Of a stretch of 64,000 nucleotides of DNA, positions 27,064-36,315 are shown in pieces. The translations under genes were made by a program, and so were the position numbers. Numbering within the stretch: position 1 is the stretch's first letter; every line of letters begins with the position of its first letter. The notes under the pieces are model-generated. The model searched no databases, was not told the origin of the DNA, and saw only the letters and a list, made by a program, of their open reading frames with translations. The DNA comes from Pedosphaera parvula Ellin514 (GTDB lineage: Bacteria > Verrucomicrobiota > Verrucomicrobiia > Limisphaerales > Pedosphaeraceae): contig NZ_ABOX02000011.1 in NCBI RefSeq assembly GCF_000172555.1, positions 111,789 to 175,788 on the forward strand. Direction: 5' to 3'.

Positions 27064-27594
27064 ATGCCTATGCAATCCCATGAGTTGTTGCGTGAAGTGT
27101 TCCAGAAGTGCAGCGCCAAGCAGGTCGCGGCTGAACTGGGGCTTTCCCTTTCGATGATCTATAAGTGGGCTGAACCGCCAGACGAGGCAGCCGGCAGCGG
27201 CACCTCAAATCCCCTGGACCGGATTGAAGCGTTGCAACGTTGCAGCGGGGACCCACGGATCGTGCAATGGATTTGCCAACGCTCGGGTGGATTCTTCATC
27301 AAGAATCCCAAGACCCACAATCCGCATCCGGAATTCCTGATTCCTGCCACGAACGAAATCATCCAGGAGTTTGCCGATTTGCTCGCGGTCATTGCAAATG
27401 CAGTGGCTGATAATAAAATCACGCCTGAAGAAGCCAGTAATATTCGTGCACGCTGGGAGGAATTGAAATCCGTTACTGAAGGTTTTGTTCAGTGCTGCGA
27501 AGCTGGAAATTTCCGCGGCCTCAAAGACCAGGCAGCCACAGTTCATCCACCTGGAACAGCCCCGGGCAATCCGAAGCAGAACCCGCGCAAGTAA
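27064..27594 (+). CDS. CII-like helix-turn-helix regulator
   Basis: A 176-residue soluble protein with an N-terminal HTH (SAKQVAAELGLSLSMIYKWA) and a following PLDRIEALQRCSGD segment. It resembles the phage CII regulatory family (Phage_CP76), although no prophage genes are nearby. The remaining residues, with IPATNEIIQEFADLLAVI and a helical C-terminus, look like an oligomerisation domain. It is recalled as a conserved chromosomal gene in Verrucomicrobiota. An in-frame ATG at 27073 is an alternative start. DNA binding is inferred. Confidence 0.7.
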   Translation: MPMQSHELLREVFQKCSAKQVAAELGLSLSMIYKWAEPPDEAAGSGTSNPLDRIEALQRCSGDPRIVQWICQRSGGFFIKNPKTHNPHPEFLIPATNEIIQEFADLLAVIANAVADNKITPEEASNIRARWEELKSVTEGFVQCCEAGNFRGLKDQAATVHPPGTAPGNPKQNPRK

Positions 27595-27603
27595 GTTGTA
27601 TCT

Positions 27604-29187
27604 ATGCTCAAAATTATCGCGCTCTATGGCTGCCTGTTGGCCGGCAGTCTGCCAGCCGCTGAAATCATCAATGCTGACATATGTGTGTACGGAGGAACTG
27701 CGGGGGGAGTTGTCGCTGCTGTTGAGGCCAGCCGTTTGGGTAAAAAGGTAGTCCTGACGGAGTTTGGGAACCACCTCGGTGGCATGACTTCGGGTGGCCT
27801 GAGTCAAACAGATATTGGTAACAAGGGAGCCATCGGTGGCATTTCCCGCGAATTTTATAGTCAGATGGGCCGCCGCTTTGGAAAAGAAGAACAATGGCAA
27901 CTTGTACCCAGCGTAGCAGAACAAATATTCTTCGACTTCGTAAACGAGGCGAAGGTGCCGGTTTATTTTCAGCAACGTCTTGCCCATGTGAAAAAGGATG
28001 GCCTTCGGATCACGGAGCTCACCATGGAGAACGGCAAAACTTATCGCGCCAGGGTGTTCATCGATGCCAGCTATGAAGGTGACCTGATGGCCAAAGCGGG
28101 AGTTTCATACACTGTGGGTCGCGAAGCAAATTCGAAGTACAAGGAAACCCTGAATGGCGTGCGCGCAACAACCCCCAAGCATCAGTTTGGGGTATCAGTT
28201 GATCCCTATGTAAAACGTGGTGAATCATCGAGCGGGTTGATTCCTTTAGTTCAACCTGGCGATGGAGGCATGCCTGGAGCTGGTGATCATGCAGTACAAG
28301 CTTACAACTTCCGCATGTGCATCACTCAGAACCCTGCGAACTGGCGTCCAATTGCCCCGCCTCCAAACTACGATCCTGCCCGTTACGAATTATTGGCGCG
28401 ATATGTCGAAGCCCAGATCGCTGCCGGCAAATCGCCCAAGCTCGGTGAATTGATGCACATTCAGCCCATGCCCGAGGGGAAGACAGATATTAACAACAAT
28501 GGTGCCTTCTCCACCGACTTTATCGGCGCGGATTACGAATACCCGGATGCAGATTATGCGACGCGTGCAAAGATCTGGAAGGAACACGAGGATTATACCC
28601 GTGGATTTTTCCATTTTCTCGCCACCAGCCCACGCTTGCCGGAAAGCCTTCGCAAAGAGATGCAATCATGGGGTCTGGCGAAGGATGAGTTTTGCGACAC
28701 CGAAGGATGGCCACATCAATTGTACATACGTGAAGCGCGGCGCATGATCTCCGACTATGTGATGACGGAACACAACTGTCGCGGCGAGATTAAGGCCGAA
28801 GATGTAATTGGCCTGGCTGCCTACACAATGGATTCGCACAATTGCCAGCGGCTTGTGAAGAATGGGCATGTGGAAAACGAAGGCGATGTGCAAGTCGGCG
28901 GCTTCCCTCCCTACCCCATTTCCTACCGTTCAATCATTCCCATGGCAACCGAGTGTGACAATCTATTGGTCCCAATTTGCCTTGCCTCTTCTCACATAGC
29001 ATATGGTTCCATTCGCATGGAGCCGGTCTTTATGGTGTTGGGGCAATCATCGGCAGCTGCAGCCTGCGAAGCCATTGATGAAAATGCTGCCTTGCAAAAA
29101 ATCGACCTCAAGAAATTGCAACAGCAGTTGCTCGCAGAGAATCAGGTGCTTGAGTGGAAAGGCAATCCACCAAAGCAGAAAAAATGA
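27604..29187 (+). CDS. secreted FAD-dependent oxidoreductase
   Basis: A 527-residue protein with a signal peptide (MLKIIALYGCLLAGSLPAA) and a FAD-binding Rossmann core: ADICVYGGTAGGVVAAVEAS, then VLTEFGNHLGGMTSGG and RVFIDASYEGDLMAKAG. This matches the FAD-dependent oxidoreductase group common in Verrucomicrobiota and Planctomycetes (PF12831), several of which accompany polysaccharide metabolism. Substrate unknown. The gene follows the CII-like regulator by 9 bp, so they probably share a transcript. Confidence 0.85.
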   Translation: MLKIIALYGCLLAGSLPAAEIINADICVYGGTAGGVVAAVEASRLGKKVVLTEFGNHLGGMTSGGLSQTDIGNKGAIGGISREFYSQMGRRFGKEEQWQLVPSVAEQIFFDFVNEAKVPVYFQQRLAHVKKDGLRITELTMENGKTYRARVFIDASYEGDLMAKAGVSYTVGREANSKYKETLNGVRATTPKHQFGVSVDPYVKRGESSSGLIPLVQPGDGGMPGAGDHAVQAYNFRMCITQNPANWRPIAPPPNYDPARYELLARYVEAQIAAGKSPKLGELMHIQPMPEGKTDINNNGAFSTDFIGADYEYPDADYATRAKIWKEHEDYTRGFFHFLATSPRLPESLRKEMQSWGLAKDEFCDTEGWPHQLYIREARRMISDYVMTEHNCRGEIKAEDVIGLAAYTMDSHNCQRLVKNGHVENEGDVQVGGFPPYPISYRSIIPMATECDNLLVPICLASSHIAYGSIRMEPVFMVLGQSSAAAACEAIDENAALQKIDLKKLQQQLLAENQVLEWKGNPPKQKK

Positions 29188-29198
29188 TCCGTTGGGAA

Positions 29199-30113
29199 TT
29201 ATAAACTGCTGCTGCTGGAGATTTCCACCTTCAGAACGGCGGATTTTCCGGGTGCAAGGCTTACCTTGTTTTTTCCCAAATTGCCCGATTCAACACAGAC
29301 CATTTTTTGATATTCCTCATTGCCGAAATCCGGCAATGCCTGCGCTTTGGCAATCCACGGATTCCAAACCACCGTCGATGTGGAGTTTTCTTTTTCAATC
29401 CGGATTTTTCGGCGAAGGGCAGGATCATGAATTTCCACAGTGCTCAATGTGTCCATGTAAACACGATCGACCTCGGAGCTAATCTTGATGATCTCTGCCG
29501 TCTCGGTTTTTTCCGCAAAGTCCGCTACCTTGTCCCGATAATTCACGCCTTTGAGGCCACTGATACCAACGGAATTGACGCCTCCAATATTAAAGTATGA
29601 ATGCAGGCAATCCTCATAAACGAACTCTCTGTCCGGGGATTTGTTTATGACAATCAGCCGGAGTCGCAAAGTTTCACCGACCGACACCGTATAGTCCAAA
29701 TCAAACGGAACCCCTTCCGGTTTTTCGCTGTCGGGCAGGCTGAAATGCAGTTCCACGCTGCCTTCGCGAGTCATGACGATCTCCTTCAATACCCAATCCT
29801 TCACTCGCGCAAACCCGTGGGCCGGAAATCCCTCTTTGGCGCCAAACCATGGGAAGATTATCGGTATGCCTCCTCGAATGGCCTGGCCTTCCTCAAATCG
29901 GCTCTCCTGGCTTAGGAAGAGCAACGGTTCTTCATTCTTCTTTTTAAAATGAGTGATATGAGCGCCATGGAGATAAATCTCAGCAGAACTCCATTTCGTC
30001 GTGATGCTGAGCTTCGCAAGATCGCCAGTGCCCTTCAGAAAACACACGCGTCCAGACACATCCAATTTGTTTTTGAACTCCAATTCCTTGCCAGTAGCCA
30101 TAATTTGTTCCAC
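29199..30113 (-). CDS. D-hexose-6-phosphate mutarotase-like protein (aldose 1-epimerase family)
   Basis: Interconverts alpha and beta anomers of hexose-6-phosphates in the cytoplasm. The 304 residues include IPIIFPWFG, PAHGFARVKDW with a conserved His, YEDCLHSYFNIGG with the second His, and the C-terminal VVWNPWIAKAQALPDFGNEEY with the catalytic Glu. This is the YeaD/apospory-type subgroup. Convergent with the upstream FAD oxidoreductase (12 bp between stops) and divergent from the xylose isomerase gene. Confidence 0.9.
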   Translation of the reverse strand: MEQIMATGKELEFKNKLDVSGRVCFLKGTGDLAKLSITTKWSSAEIYLHGAHITHFKKKNEEPLLFLSQESRFEEGQAIRGGIPIIFPWFGAKEGFPAHGFARVKDWVLKEIVMTREGSVELHFSLPDSEKPEGVPFDLDYTVSVGETLRLRLIVINKSPDREFVYEDCLHSYFNIGGVNSVGISGLKGVNYRDKVADFAEKTETAEIIKISSEVDRVYMDTLSTVEIHDPALRRKIRIEKENSTSTVVWNPWIAKAQALPDFGNEEYQKMVCVESGNLGKNKVSLAPGKSAVLKVEISSSSSL

Positions 30114-30195
30114 AACTATTTATCAATCTGACTCCGCATTCCAATCATTTTCCCTTTCCATTTTTGCGCAAACCTCGCTACTTTCTCGGCACGTT

Positions 30196-31230
30196 ATGTC
30201 CCAAAAATATAAATTTTGTTTCGGACCTTGGAATCTCAGCGAAGGTTGGGACCCCTATGGCCCCACCACCCGCCCGCCTCAAACTTTCGATTGGAAACTG
30301 GGTGAACTGAAACGTCTGGGTTTTGACGCGATGATGTTTCATGACGATGATGCTGTGCCCGATATTGACTCCAAATCGGAAGCAGAAATCCGCAAGGCAA
30401 CCAGGGAGCTAAAAAAGAAATTGGACGGCGAGGGTATTGCCGCCGAAATGGTGGCGCCACGACTCTGGTTTAGTCCCAACACTATCGATGGCGCTTACAC
30501 GAGTAACAACCCCAAGCATCGCCAATATGCCATTGATCGTTCTCTGCGAACCATCGATATTGCCCGTATCCTTGATACCGACTTGATCGTGCTTTGGCTC
30601 GCCCGCGAAGGTACTTACGTGCGCGAATCCAAGAATCCCCGCAAGGGCGTGGAGTATTTGGTTGAAGCAATGGACAAGATGCTTGCTCACGACAAGCGCA
30701 TCCGACTTGCGATTGAGCCCAAGCCGAATGAGCCCATGGACCACGCCTATGTTCCTACCATTGGCCATGCGTTGGCCATCGCTCAACAAACCCGTGATCC
30801 AAAACGGGTCGGAGCTTTGATCGAGAGCGCCCACTGCACATTGGCTGGACTGGATCCTTCTGACGAAATTGCCTTTGCCATGTCGTTCGACAAGCTTTGG
30901 TCCCTCCATTTGAATGATCAGAACGGCTTGAAATTTGACCAGGACAAACCATTCGGCAGCACGAACCTGCGCAGCGCCTTTAACCAGGTTCGCGTCTTGG
31001 AGCAAAACAAATATGGCAGCAATGGCGAGTATGTCTGTTTCGATGTTCACCCCTTCCGCACCACCAAGCCGGAACATTGGGTGGCGCATCTGGATAACAG
31101 CCGTCGCACCTTCCTTAAGTTGGTGGAGAAGGCTCGCACTTACAACGAATCCAAAGCCAGACAGATGATTGCGGATCGTGATTACCAGGCCTTGGACCAG
31201 CACGTCATTGAGCATTTGCTGGGCAAGTAA
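30196..31230 (+). CDS. class I-type xylose isomerase homologue (divergent)
   Basis: A metal-dependent TIM-barrel sugar isomerase of 344 residues. The actinobacterial-type xylose isomerase landmarks are aligned: FHDDD (active-site His and Asp), EPKPNEP (metal-ligand Glu and catalytic Lys), IESAH (Glu and His ligands) and HLNDQNGLKFDQD (metal-site aspartates). The normally invariant WGGREG is VLWLAREG here, so the sugar specificity may differ. An ATG at 30196 gives a start typical of the family; the open frame upstream to 30001 overlaps the opposite gene. A terminator follows. Confidence 0.88.
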   Translation: MSQKYKFCFGPWNLSEGWDPYGPTTRPPQTFDWKLGELKRLGFDAMMFHDDDAVPDIDSKSEAEIRKATRELKKKLDGEGIAAEMVAPRLWFSPNTIDGAYTSNNPKHRQYAIDRSLRTIDIARILDTDLIVLWLAREGTYVRESKNPRKGVEYLVEAMDKMLAHDKRIRLAIEPKPNEPMDHAYVPTIGHALAIAQQTRDPKRVGALIESAHCTLAGLDPSDEIAFAMSFDKLWSLHLNDQNGLKFDQDKPFGSTNLRSAFNQVRVLEQNKYGSNGEYVCFDVHPFRTTKPEHWVAHLDNSRRTFLKLVEKARTYNESKARQMIADRDYQALDQHVIEHLLGK

Positions 31231-31255
31231 ACCATCAACCAGTCTTCAGCAATAT

Positions 31256-31279
31256 GGGCGCCTTCAAGGCGCCCTTTTT
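31256..31279 (+). terminator. rho-independent terminator
   Basis: A 7-bp GC stem (GGGCGCC at 31256-31262 with GGCGCCC at 31268-31274) is followed by TTTTT. It ends the isomerase transcript. Confidence 0.88.
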
Positions 31280-31293
31280 CGTTCCATCCAGTC

Positions 31294-31331
31294 TTACACT
31301 TTTTTTACAATTCATTTACCGGCTGATGACA
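31294..31331 (+). promoter_or_regulatory. Pho-box-like array of four direct repeats, 11-bp period
   Basis: TTAC at 31294, 31305 and 31316 and TGAC at 31327 recur with an exact 11-bp spacing, the spacing of PhoB half-sites. The array lies about 32 bp upstream of the ATG of the secreted-protein gene. A PhoR/PhoB-like pair follows that gene. The match is by eye and the half-sites differ from the E. coli consensus. Confidence 0.5.
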
Positions 31332-31362
31332 TCTAATTTCGAACCGCAAGTTACATTGAGGT

Positions 31363-32709
31363 ATGAAAGCAAAACTTTTCTGCGCGTCGTTACTCTGCAG
31401 TCTTGTATTGGCATGCGCTGGTTTCATGGGCAGCCATAAAGATGATATTACGGTTCATGAATGGGGCACTTTTACCTCGGTGCAAGGGGGAGATGGTATA
31501 TTGCTGAGCTGGAAACCATTGCAAACCTCGAAGCTGCCAGGCTTCGTGCATAACTGGACGAAGCCAGGATTGAACCTCCAGGCAGGTGGGCTGTTCGCAT
31601 TTGGCAAAGGTTCCATGATGAGCCTGCAACGGATGGAAACCCCCGTGATATACTTCTACGGCAAGCAGGAACAAACTGTGGACGTAACTGTTCAGTTTCC
31701 GCGCGGGATTATTACAGAATGGTACCCTCAAGTCGCGGAGATAGGCCCTTCATTCGTGCCCAGAAATTCGACTTTAACATCAGCCGACAGAATGATCCAT
31801 CAAGTTGGGGCGCTGACAAACGTGTCCTTGGCTGATTACTTTGGGGCAAAGGATGTAACCAATAGCATGGCCCATTGGGCCAACATCCAAATCAGTCCCA
31901 AAGCTTCATCACGAGGCGCAAGTTCAGAACTGCTTACCGATGCTTCGGGAAGTCATTATTTTGCCGCCCGCGCGACTGATTCCCTGTTGGCTCGGACTCG
32001 ATCTCTTTCGCCTACCAACTCAGCTTATGAATATGATAAATTTCTCTTTTACCGTGGGGTGGGCAACTTTGCCACACCTCTAAAAGTGACCATGCCTTCT
32101 GAGGACCACATCACGCTTACGAACAATGACGCTTCGGCTCTCCCCCATCTCTTTGTGATTACGGTAAGCGGCCAGAGCGGAAAGTTTAGTCATCTTGCCA
32201 GCCTGGCGCCGCACCAATCCATCTCTGTGCCCTTCGACAAAGCTGCCAGCCTCTTACCCATGGAAACCTTCAAAAAGGATTTAGCCAAAGAGTTGGCATC
32301 ATCCCTGGTTGCGCAAGGTTTGTTTCCCAAGGAAGCAAAAGCGATGGTAAACACCTGGAAAGATTCCTGGTTGGAGGAGGAAGGCATGAGGGTGCTGTAC
32401 ATTCTTCCAAGACCATGGACGGATGGCACCTTACCCATCACCATCAAGCCCCAACCGAAGGAACTCGTTCGTGTTATGGTGGGCCGCGCTGAAATAATTC
32501 CGCCTGACATTCAACATAATCTTGCTGCCAAACTGCTTAAAGCCGGTCAAGGTGATGCGCAAGCAGGAGACGAAGCTCAAGCCGCACTGAAGAAATTGGG
32601 ACGATTTGCTGAACCGGCATTTTACAAGGCTCTCGAAAGCATTTCCTTCACCAACATGGACAATTCCCGGCTGCAGGCGCTCCTGACCAAGGTGAAAGCC
32701 AGTGATTAA
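31363..32709 (+). CDS. secreted protein or lipoprotein with HEWGTFTSVQ motif, function unknown
   Basis: A 448-residue exported protein. The signal region MKAKLFCASLLCSLVLACAG includes a lipobox-like LVLAC (Cys at about residue 18), so it may be a lipoprotein. The mature part begins with HEWGTFTSVQGGDG and alternates beta-rich stretches (MMSLQRMETPVIYFYG) with a C-terminal helical portion. It resembles a family seen in Verrucomicrobiota and Planctomycetes with no assigned function. The Pho-box-like array and the downstream kinase/regulator suggest phosphate- or envelope-linked expression, which is an inference. Confidence 0.7.
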   Translation: MKAKLFCASLLCSLVLACAGFMGSHKDDITVHEWGTFTSVQGGDGILLSWKPLQTSKLPGFVHNWTKPGLNLQAGGLFAFGKGSMMSLQRMETPVIYFYGKQEQTVDVTVQFPRGIITEWYPQVAEIGPSFVPRNSTLTSADRMIHQVGALTNVSLADYFGAKDVTNSMAHWANIQISPKASSRGASSELLTDASGSHYFAARATDSLLARTRSLSPTNSAYEYDKFLFYRGVGNFATPLKVTMPSEDHITLTNNDASALPHLFVITVSGQSGKFSHLASLAPHQSISVPFDKAASLLPMETFKKDLAKELASSLVAQGLFPKEAKAMVNTWKDSWLEEEGMRVLYILPRPWTDGTLPITIKPQPKELVRVMVGRAEIIPPDIQHNLAAKLLKAGQGDAQAGDEAQAALKKLGRFAEPAFYKALESISFTNMDNSRLQALLTKVKASD

Positions 32710-32769
32710 TTTGTCCTGCTCACAGACTGGACTAATGGCAGAAAACCTCCGACTATCACCCCGAGTGCC

Positions 32770-34587
32770 ATGAAAAAAGTAGCGCTCGTATTTATTGCCG
32801 CCGTGTTTCTGCCCAGCCTCGTTCTTGCCTGGCTGGCAGTACGTTCTTTACGCGACCAGCAATTTGTCATCGAGCGTCAGCAATCCCTGCTTTATCAACA
32901 GGTAACAGACGGCCTGGCGAAGGATGCGGAGAACGTTCTGGCTGAGATGCAACATCAATTCGGACAGCAGGTGGAAGCGTTACTCGCTGAAGATAAAACC
33001 AGAACCCTTCCCACTTCCTTTAACGACAGACTCCGGACAAATTGGTCCATAAGCGAAATTGGCTTTGTGGTTACTTTGGAAGGCAATATCCTTTGCCCCA
33101 CTCCCTATGCCAGTCCGACGGCACGGACCTTTCGCGAACAGAACAGCAAATTCTTGTGTAACTCTGAAAGTGCCGAGGTTTATTGGAATGCAAGCAAGCT
33201 TAATAATTTGGGCAAAAACTATAGTAATTCATCGCAACCGGAACAGCAGCCGCAACTTGGCAACAATTTCCTCAATTTAGGCCAAAATTCCTCGAGCCCT
33301 GTTGATTACAAGAACACTTTAAAGTCCCAGGGCATGCGCAACGTCATGCCCCAACAGCAGGCATCCCAACAAAACGAAAGCGACTCGCAACTGTATTCCA
33401 AGGTTTCCGCATCGGAAGCTGAGTTTCGTCAACTGGTTGGTGATGCTACGGAGGGCACCATTGCCCGCTTCGTGGATAATCGTTTAAATGTCCTGGTGTG
33501 GTATCGCCCTCCCGGAACGCCACAAATGATTTTTGGATCTCAGCTTTCCTTGCTTAGGATCAAGCAGGAACTCAAAACGATCATCGATCATTTGGAACCC
33601 GCCCTGCGCGACGAGATTGCAGTGGCTTTGCTGGATGACAACGCCCGGCCGGTAACTACCTCCCGGGAAAAATTTCAAACCGTTTGGAAAAGACCTTTTG
33701 TAGCCACTGAAGTTGGAGAAGCCCTGCCCCATTGGGAAATTGCCGTCTATTTGCTCGACCCGGCCAAAATGAGTCAATCTGCCAGGACTCTCAAGCTGAC
33801 GTTGGGACTATTGATTGCGGTTTTAGTCTGTGCCATCGGCTTTGGAAGTTTGTTGATCGTCACCGACCTTCGTCGCCAGCTTGCCGTTGCCCGGAAAAAA
33901 ACTGATTTTGTGAGCAACGTATCGCACGAGCTGAAAACACCTCTTACCTCGATTCGCATGTTCTCCGAATTACTGGCGGAAGGACGAATTGCCGACCCTG
34001 TAAAGCAGAGGTCCTATCTTCATATCATCACTGCTGAAGCGGCCCGATTAACGCGCCTCATCAACAATGTGCTCGATTTCTCGCGCATGGAACGAGGCGA
34101 AAAGAAGTACAGCATCCAAAAGCTCGACCTGCTGGAACTGATCACTGAACTGGCGGGAAATTACCGCCATCATCTTGAAGCGAATCATTTTCAACTCAAT
34201 TCCAGCCTGCCGGATGCTCCTGTTTTTGTGAATGGTGATCGCGACGCCTTGGCACAGGTCATCGTCAATCTGCTTTCCAATGCTGAAAAATATTCCGCTG
34301 AGAATAAGGAGGTGTCGATCATACTGGATCGCAAGGAGGAACCATTACCTTATGCGGAAATCCAGATCTTGGATCGTGGAATCGGAGTTCCGAAAGGGTC
34401 CGAGGATAAAATCTTCGAGCAGTTTTATCGGGCTCATGACTCCCTGGGCAGTGGCATACAAGGCTCTGGCCTGGGGCTTACTCTGGCCCGTCAAATAGCC
34501 CGAGCTCATGGCGGCGATGTAATCAATCAGAGTCGTGAAGGCGGTGGCAGTTGCTTTACATTGCGACTGCCCATCATTCAGGAATAA
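32770..34587 (+). CDS. sensor histidine kinase (PhoR/ResE type)
   Basis: A 605-residue inner-membrane kinase. A short N-terminal TM (about residues 5-20, IAAVFLPSLVLAWLAV), a large periplasmic sensor region (about 20-340, Gln/Asn-rich around 135-205) and a second TM (LGLLIAVLVCAIGFGSLLIV) precede the HisKA domain. The phospho-acceptor His lies in VSHELKTPLTSIRMF (about residue 386). HATPase motifs are NLLSNAEKY, DRGIGVP and GSGLGLTLA. The regulator gene starts 3 bp after its stop. Confidence 0.93.
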   Translation: MKKVALVFIAAVFLPSLVLAWLAVRSLRDQQFVIERQQSLLYQQVTDGLAKDAENVLAEMQHQFGQQVEALLAEDKTRTLPTSFNDRLRTNWSISEIGFVVTLEGNILCPTPYASPTARTFREQNSKFLCNSESAEVYWNASKLNNLGKNYSNSSQPEQQPQLGNNFLNLGQNSSSPVDYKNTLKSQGMRNVMPQQQASQQNESDSQLYSKVSASEAEFRQLVGDATEGTIARFVDNRLNVLVWYRPPGTPQMIFGSQLSLLRIKQELKTIIDHLEPALRDEIAVALLDDNARPVTTSREKFQTVWKRPFVATEVGEALPHWEIAVYLLDPAKMSQSARTLKLTLGLLIAVLVCAIGFGSLLIVTDLRRQLAVARKKTDFVSNVSHELKTPLTSIRMFSELLAEGRIADPVKQRSYLHIITAEAARLTRLINNVLDFSRMERGEKKYSIQKLDLLELITELAGNYRHHLEANHFQLNSSLPDAPVFVNGDRDALAQVIVNLLSNAEKYSAENKEVSIILDRKEEPLPYAEIQILDRGIGVPKGSEDKIFEQFYRAHDSLGSGIQGSGLGLTLARQIARAHGGDVINQSREGGGSCFTLRLPIIQE

Positions 34588-34589
34588 AC

Positions 34590-35282
34590 ATGAAAACCCG
34601 GATACTCATCATTGAAGACGACCCGCACATCGCCTTGGGATTGGAAGAAGTATTGAAGAGCGAATCCTATGAGGTTGCCCTGTGTAATCGGGGCGATAAA
34701 GCGATGGAAGCCTTCAATCGGCTGCACCCTGCCCTGATCGTGCTGGACGTCATGCTTCCAGGTCTAAGCGGATACGATGTCTGCAAACAACTCCGGGCAA
34801 AAAAAATAAATACTCCCATTCTTATGCTCACAGCCAAGGGACAGGAGATTGACAAAGTGATTGGCTTGGATTTGGGGGCGGACGATTACGTCACGAAACC
34901 CTTCGGCGTCCGTGAACTGCTGGCACGCATTCAGGCCTTGTTGCGCCGGATAGAGAAACCTGCGGCAGAATCGATAGGAAAAGAATCATTCACAATTGGT
35001 GACGCAACGATCGATCCGAGAACTTTTGAATTGCGACGAGGAAAGGTCCAGGAAGAACTTACCGCCAGAGAACTAAAACTGCTCCAGCTCTTTCACGGCC
35101 ACCCTGGAGAGGTCCTCTCCCGTGATCGCCTTTTAAACGACGTTTGGGGTTACGGCTATTACGGCACTACACGCACATTGGACCAGGTGATTGTTCAACT
35201 CCGAAAGAAGCTCGGTGATAACGGCGCTGAACCGAAGCACCTGGTCACCGTTCATGGTGTTGGTTACAAAATGGTGGTCTGA
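34590..35282 (+). CDS. OmpR/PhoB-family response regulator
   Basis: A 230-residue two-domain regulator. The receiver carries D11/D12 (IIEDDPH), the phosphorylation site D53 (VLDVMLPGLSG), T (MLTAKG) and K (DDYVTKPFG). The winged-helix DNA-binding domain runs from about 130 (ELTARELKLLQLFHGHPGE) to RTLDQVIVQLRKKLGD. The ATG at 34590 follows the kinase stop, with GGAATAA upstream. It probably regulates the Pho-box-like array two genes upstream; that link is inferred. Confidence 0.93.
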   Translation: MKTRILIIEDDPHIALGLEEVLKSESYEVALCNRGDKAMEAFNRLHPALIVLDVMLPGLSGYDVCKQLRAKKINTPILMLTAKGQEIDKVIGLDLGADDYVTKPFGVRELLARIQALLRRIEKPAAESIGKESFTIGDATIDPRTFELRRGKVQEELTARELKLLQLFHGHPGEVLSRDRLLNDVWGYGYYGTTRTLDQVIVQLRKKLGDNGAEPKHLVTVHGVGYKMVV

Positions 35283-35284
35283 AA

Positions 35285-35905
35285 TTAATGCATCCAAACG
35301 CTTACCATCTGCCACGTGGCGCCTGCTGCGAGCAATAACGACAGATACCAAAGCCATTTCTTTTTCGTAACCAAACAGATCGAGCCCATGGCAATGGAAA
35401 TTTGAAAGATTGAGGTTGCCATTCCCATGCCGCTGCCATGTTTACTGGAATCCAGCGCCTTCGCCTTTGCTTCGTCTCTTTGCTGCTGTAAGACCTCTGC
35501 TTTCTCCTTCTGGTCCTTTTTCAAGGCTTCGTACTTGGCTATTTTTGTTTTAAATAAATCCGAGCCTTTTGAATCGACGGCCATCGTCTCCTTCGGCGCT
35601 ATTTCATGCAGGGCTTCATATAAATTCTGCTTAATGGAGTTGGCCTGGTAATAACCCCATTCACCAGAGGCTTGGGCTTGATCGTAAGTTGAATTGTTCA
35701 ACTCAACCAGAGTGCGGCTGGAATACTTGCCGGCCCACTGTGTGGCAATGGCCGCAAGCACCGCGATAAAAACCAGCGACATTGAGGTATATTTAGTCCA
35801 CGACTCTTTCTTTTCCTTTTCCTTTTGGGCGGCGCGATCCGCCTTCAAATCGGCTATGAACCCTTTTAGATCGTTAATCTCATTGTCCAACTTATCCATA
35901 TGCAA
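35285..35905 (-). CDS. DUF4337 membrane protein
   Basis: A 206-residue inner-membrane protein with an N-terminal charged coiled coil (MDKLDNEINDLKGFIADLK), one TM near residues 43-60, a second coiled coil (KDQKEKAEVLQQQRDEAKAK) and two C-terminal TM helices. This layout matches DUF4337, whose function is unknown. It converges with the regulator (2 bp between stops) and lies 60 bp downstream of the rhodanese gene. Confidence 0.85.
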   Translation of the reverse strand: MHMDKLDNEINDLKGFIADLKADRAAQKEKEKKESWTKYTSMSLVFIAVLAAIATQWAGKYSSRTLVELNNSTYDQAQASGEWGYYQANSIKQNLYEALHEIAPKETMAVDSKGSDLFKTKIAKYEALKKDQKEKAEVLQQQRDEAKAKALDSSKHGSGMGMATSIFQISIAMGSICLVTKKKWLWYLSLLLAAGATWQMVSVWMH

Positions 35906-35965
35906 AAACCTGGGAGTGAATTTTTTAAATTGAATGATAAGGCTTGGGAACCACGTAAACTGGAA

Positions 35966-36292
35966 TTAATACCTCGGCTTCGAGGAATCGACCTCGACCG
36001 ACCATGCATCTATTCCGCCATGCAGATTTCGCAAATCGGTAAAACCCAAAATCTGAAGCCGGGAAATAGCGTGCATACTTCGCATTCCATGATGACAGTA
36101 AACAACCACTTCCTTGCCCTTCCACGACTCGATCTCAGCCGCTCTTTGCATAATCTCGCCAAGGGGAATCAGTGTCGAATCAGGGAGCGAAACAAACTCG
36201 TGCTCCTCCCGTTCGCGAACATCCAACAGCAAAGGTTTCTCGCCTTTTTGCAATTTGGCGGCGAGCTCGGAAGCTGATATCTGAATATCCAT
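35966..36292 (-). CDS. single-domain rhodanese
   Basis: A 108-residue cytoplasmic sulfurtransferase-fold protein. The active-site loop CHHGMRS places the catalytic Cys at residue 66; LLLDVREREEHEF and FTDLRNLHGGIDAWS are the flanking conserved elements. The six-residue loop after Cys is of the GlpE/PspE type. It lies 23 bp downstream of trxB, which suggests a shared thiol/sulfur redox role. Confidence 0.92.
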   Translation of the reverse strand: MDIQISASELAAKLQKGEKPLLLDVREREEHEFVSLPDSTLIPLGEIMQRAAEIESWKGKEVVVYCHHGMRSMHAISRLQILGFTDLRNLHGGIDAWSVEVDSSKPRY

Positions 36293-36315
36293 GTGGTTTG
36301 GGTGAAGAATCTGTT

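Noticed and set aside
27064..27594. A prophage remnant because of the CII-like regulator.
   Set aside because: No integrase, structural phage gene or attachment site was seen nearby, and similar genes are known in chromosomes of this phylum.
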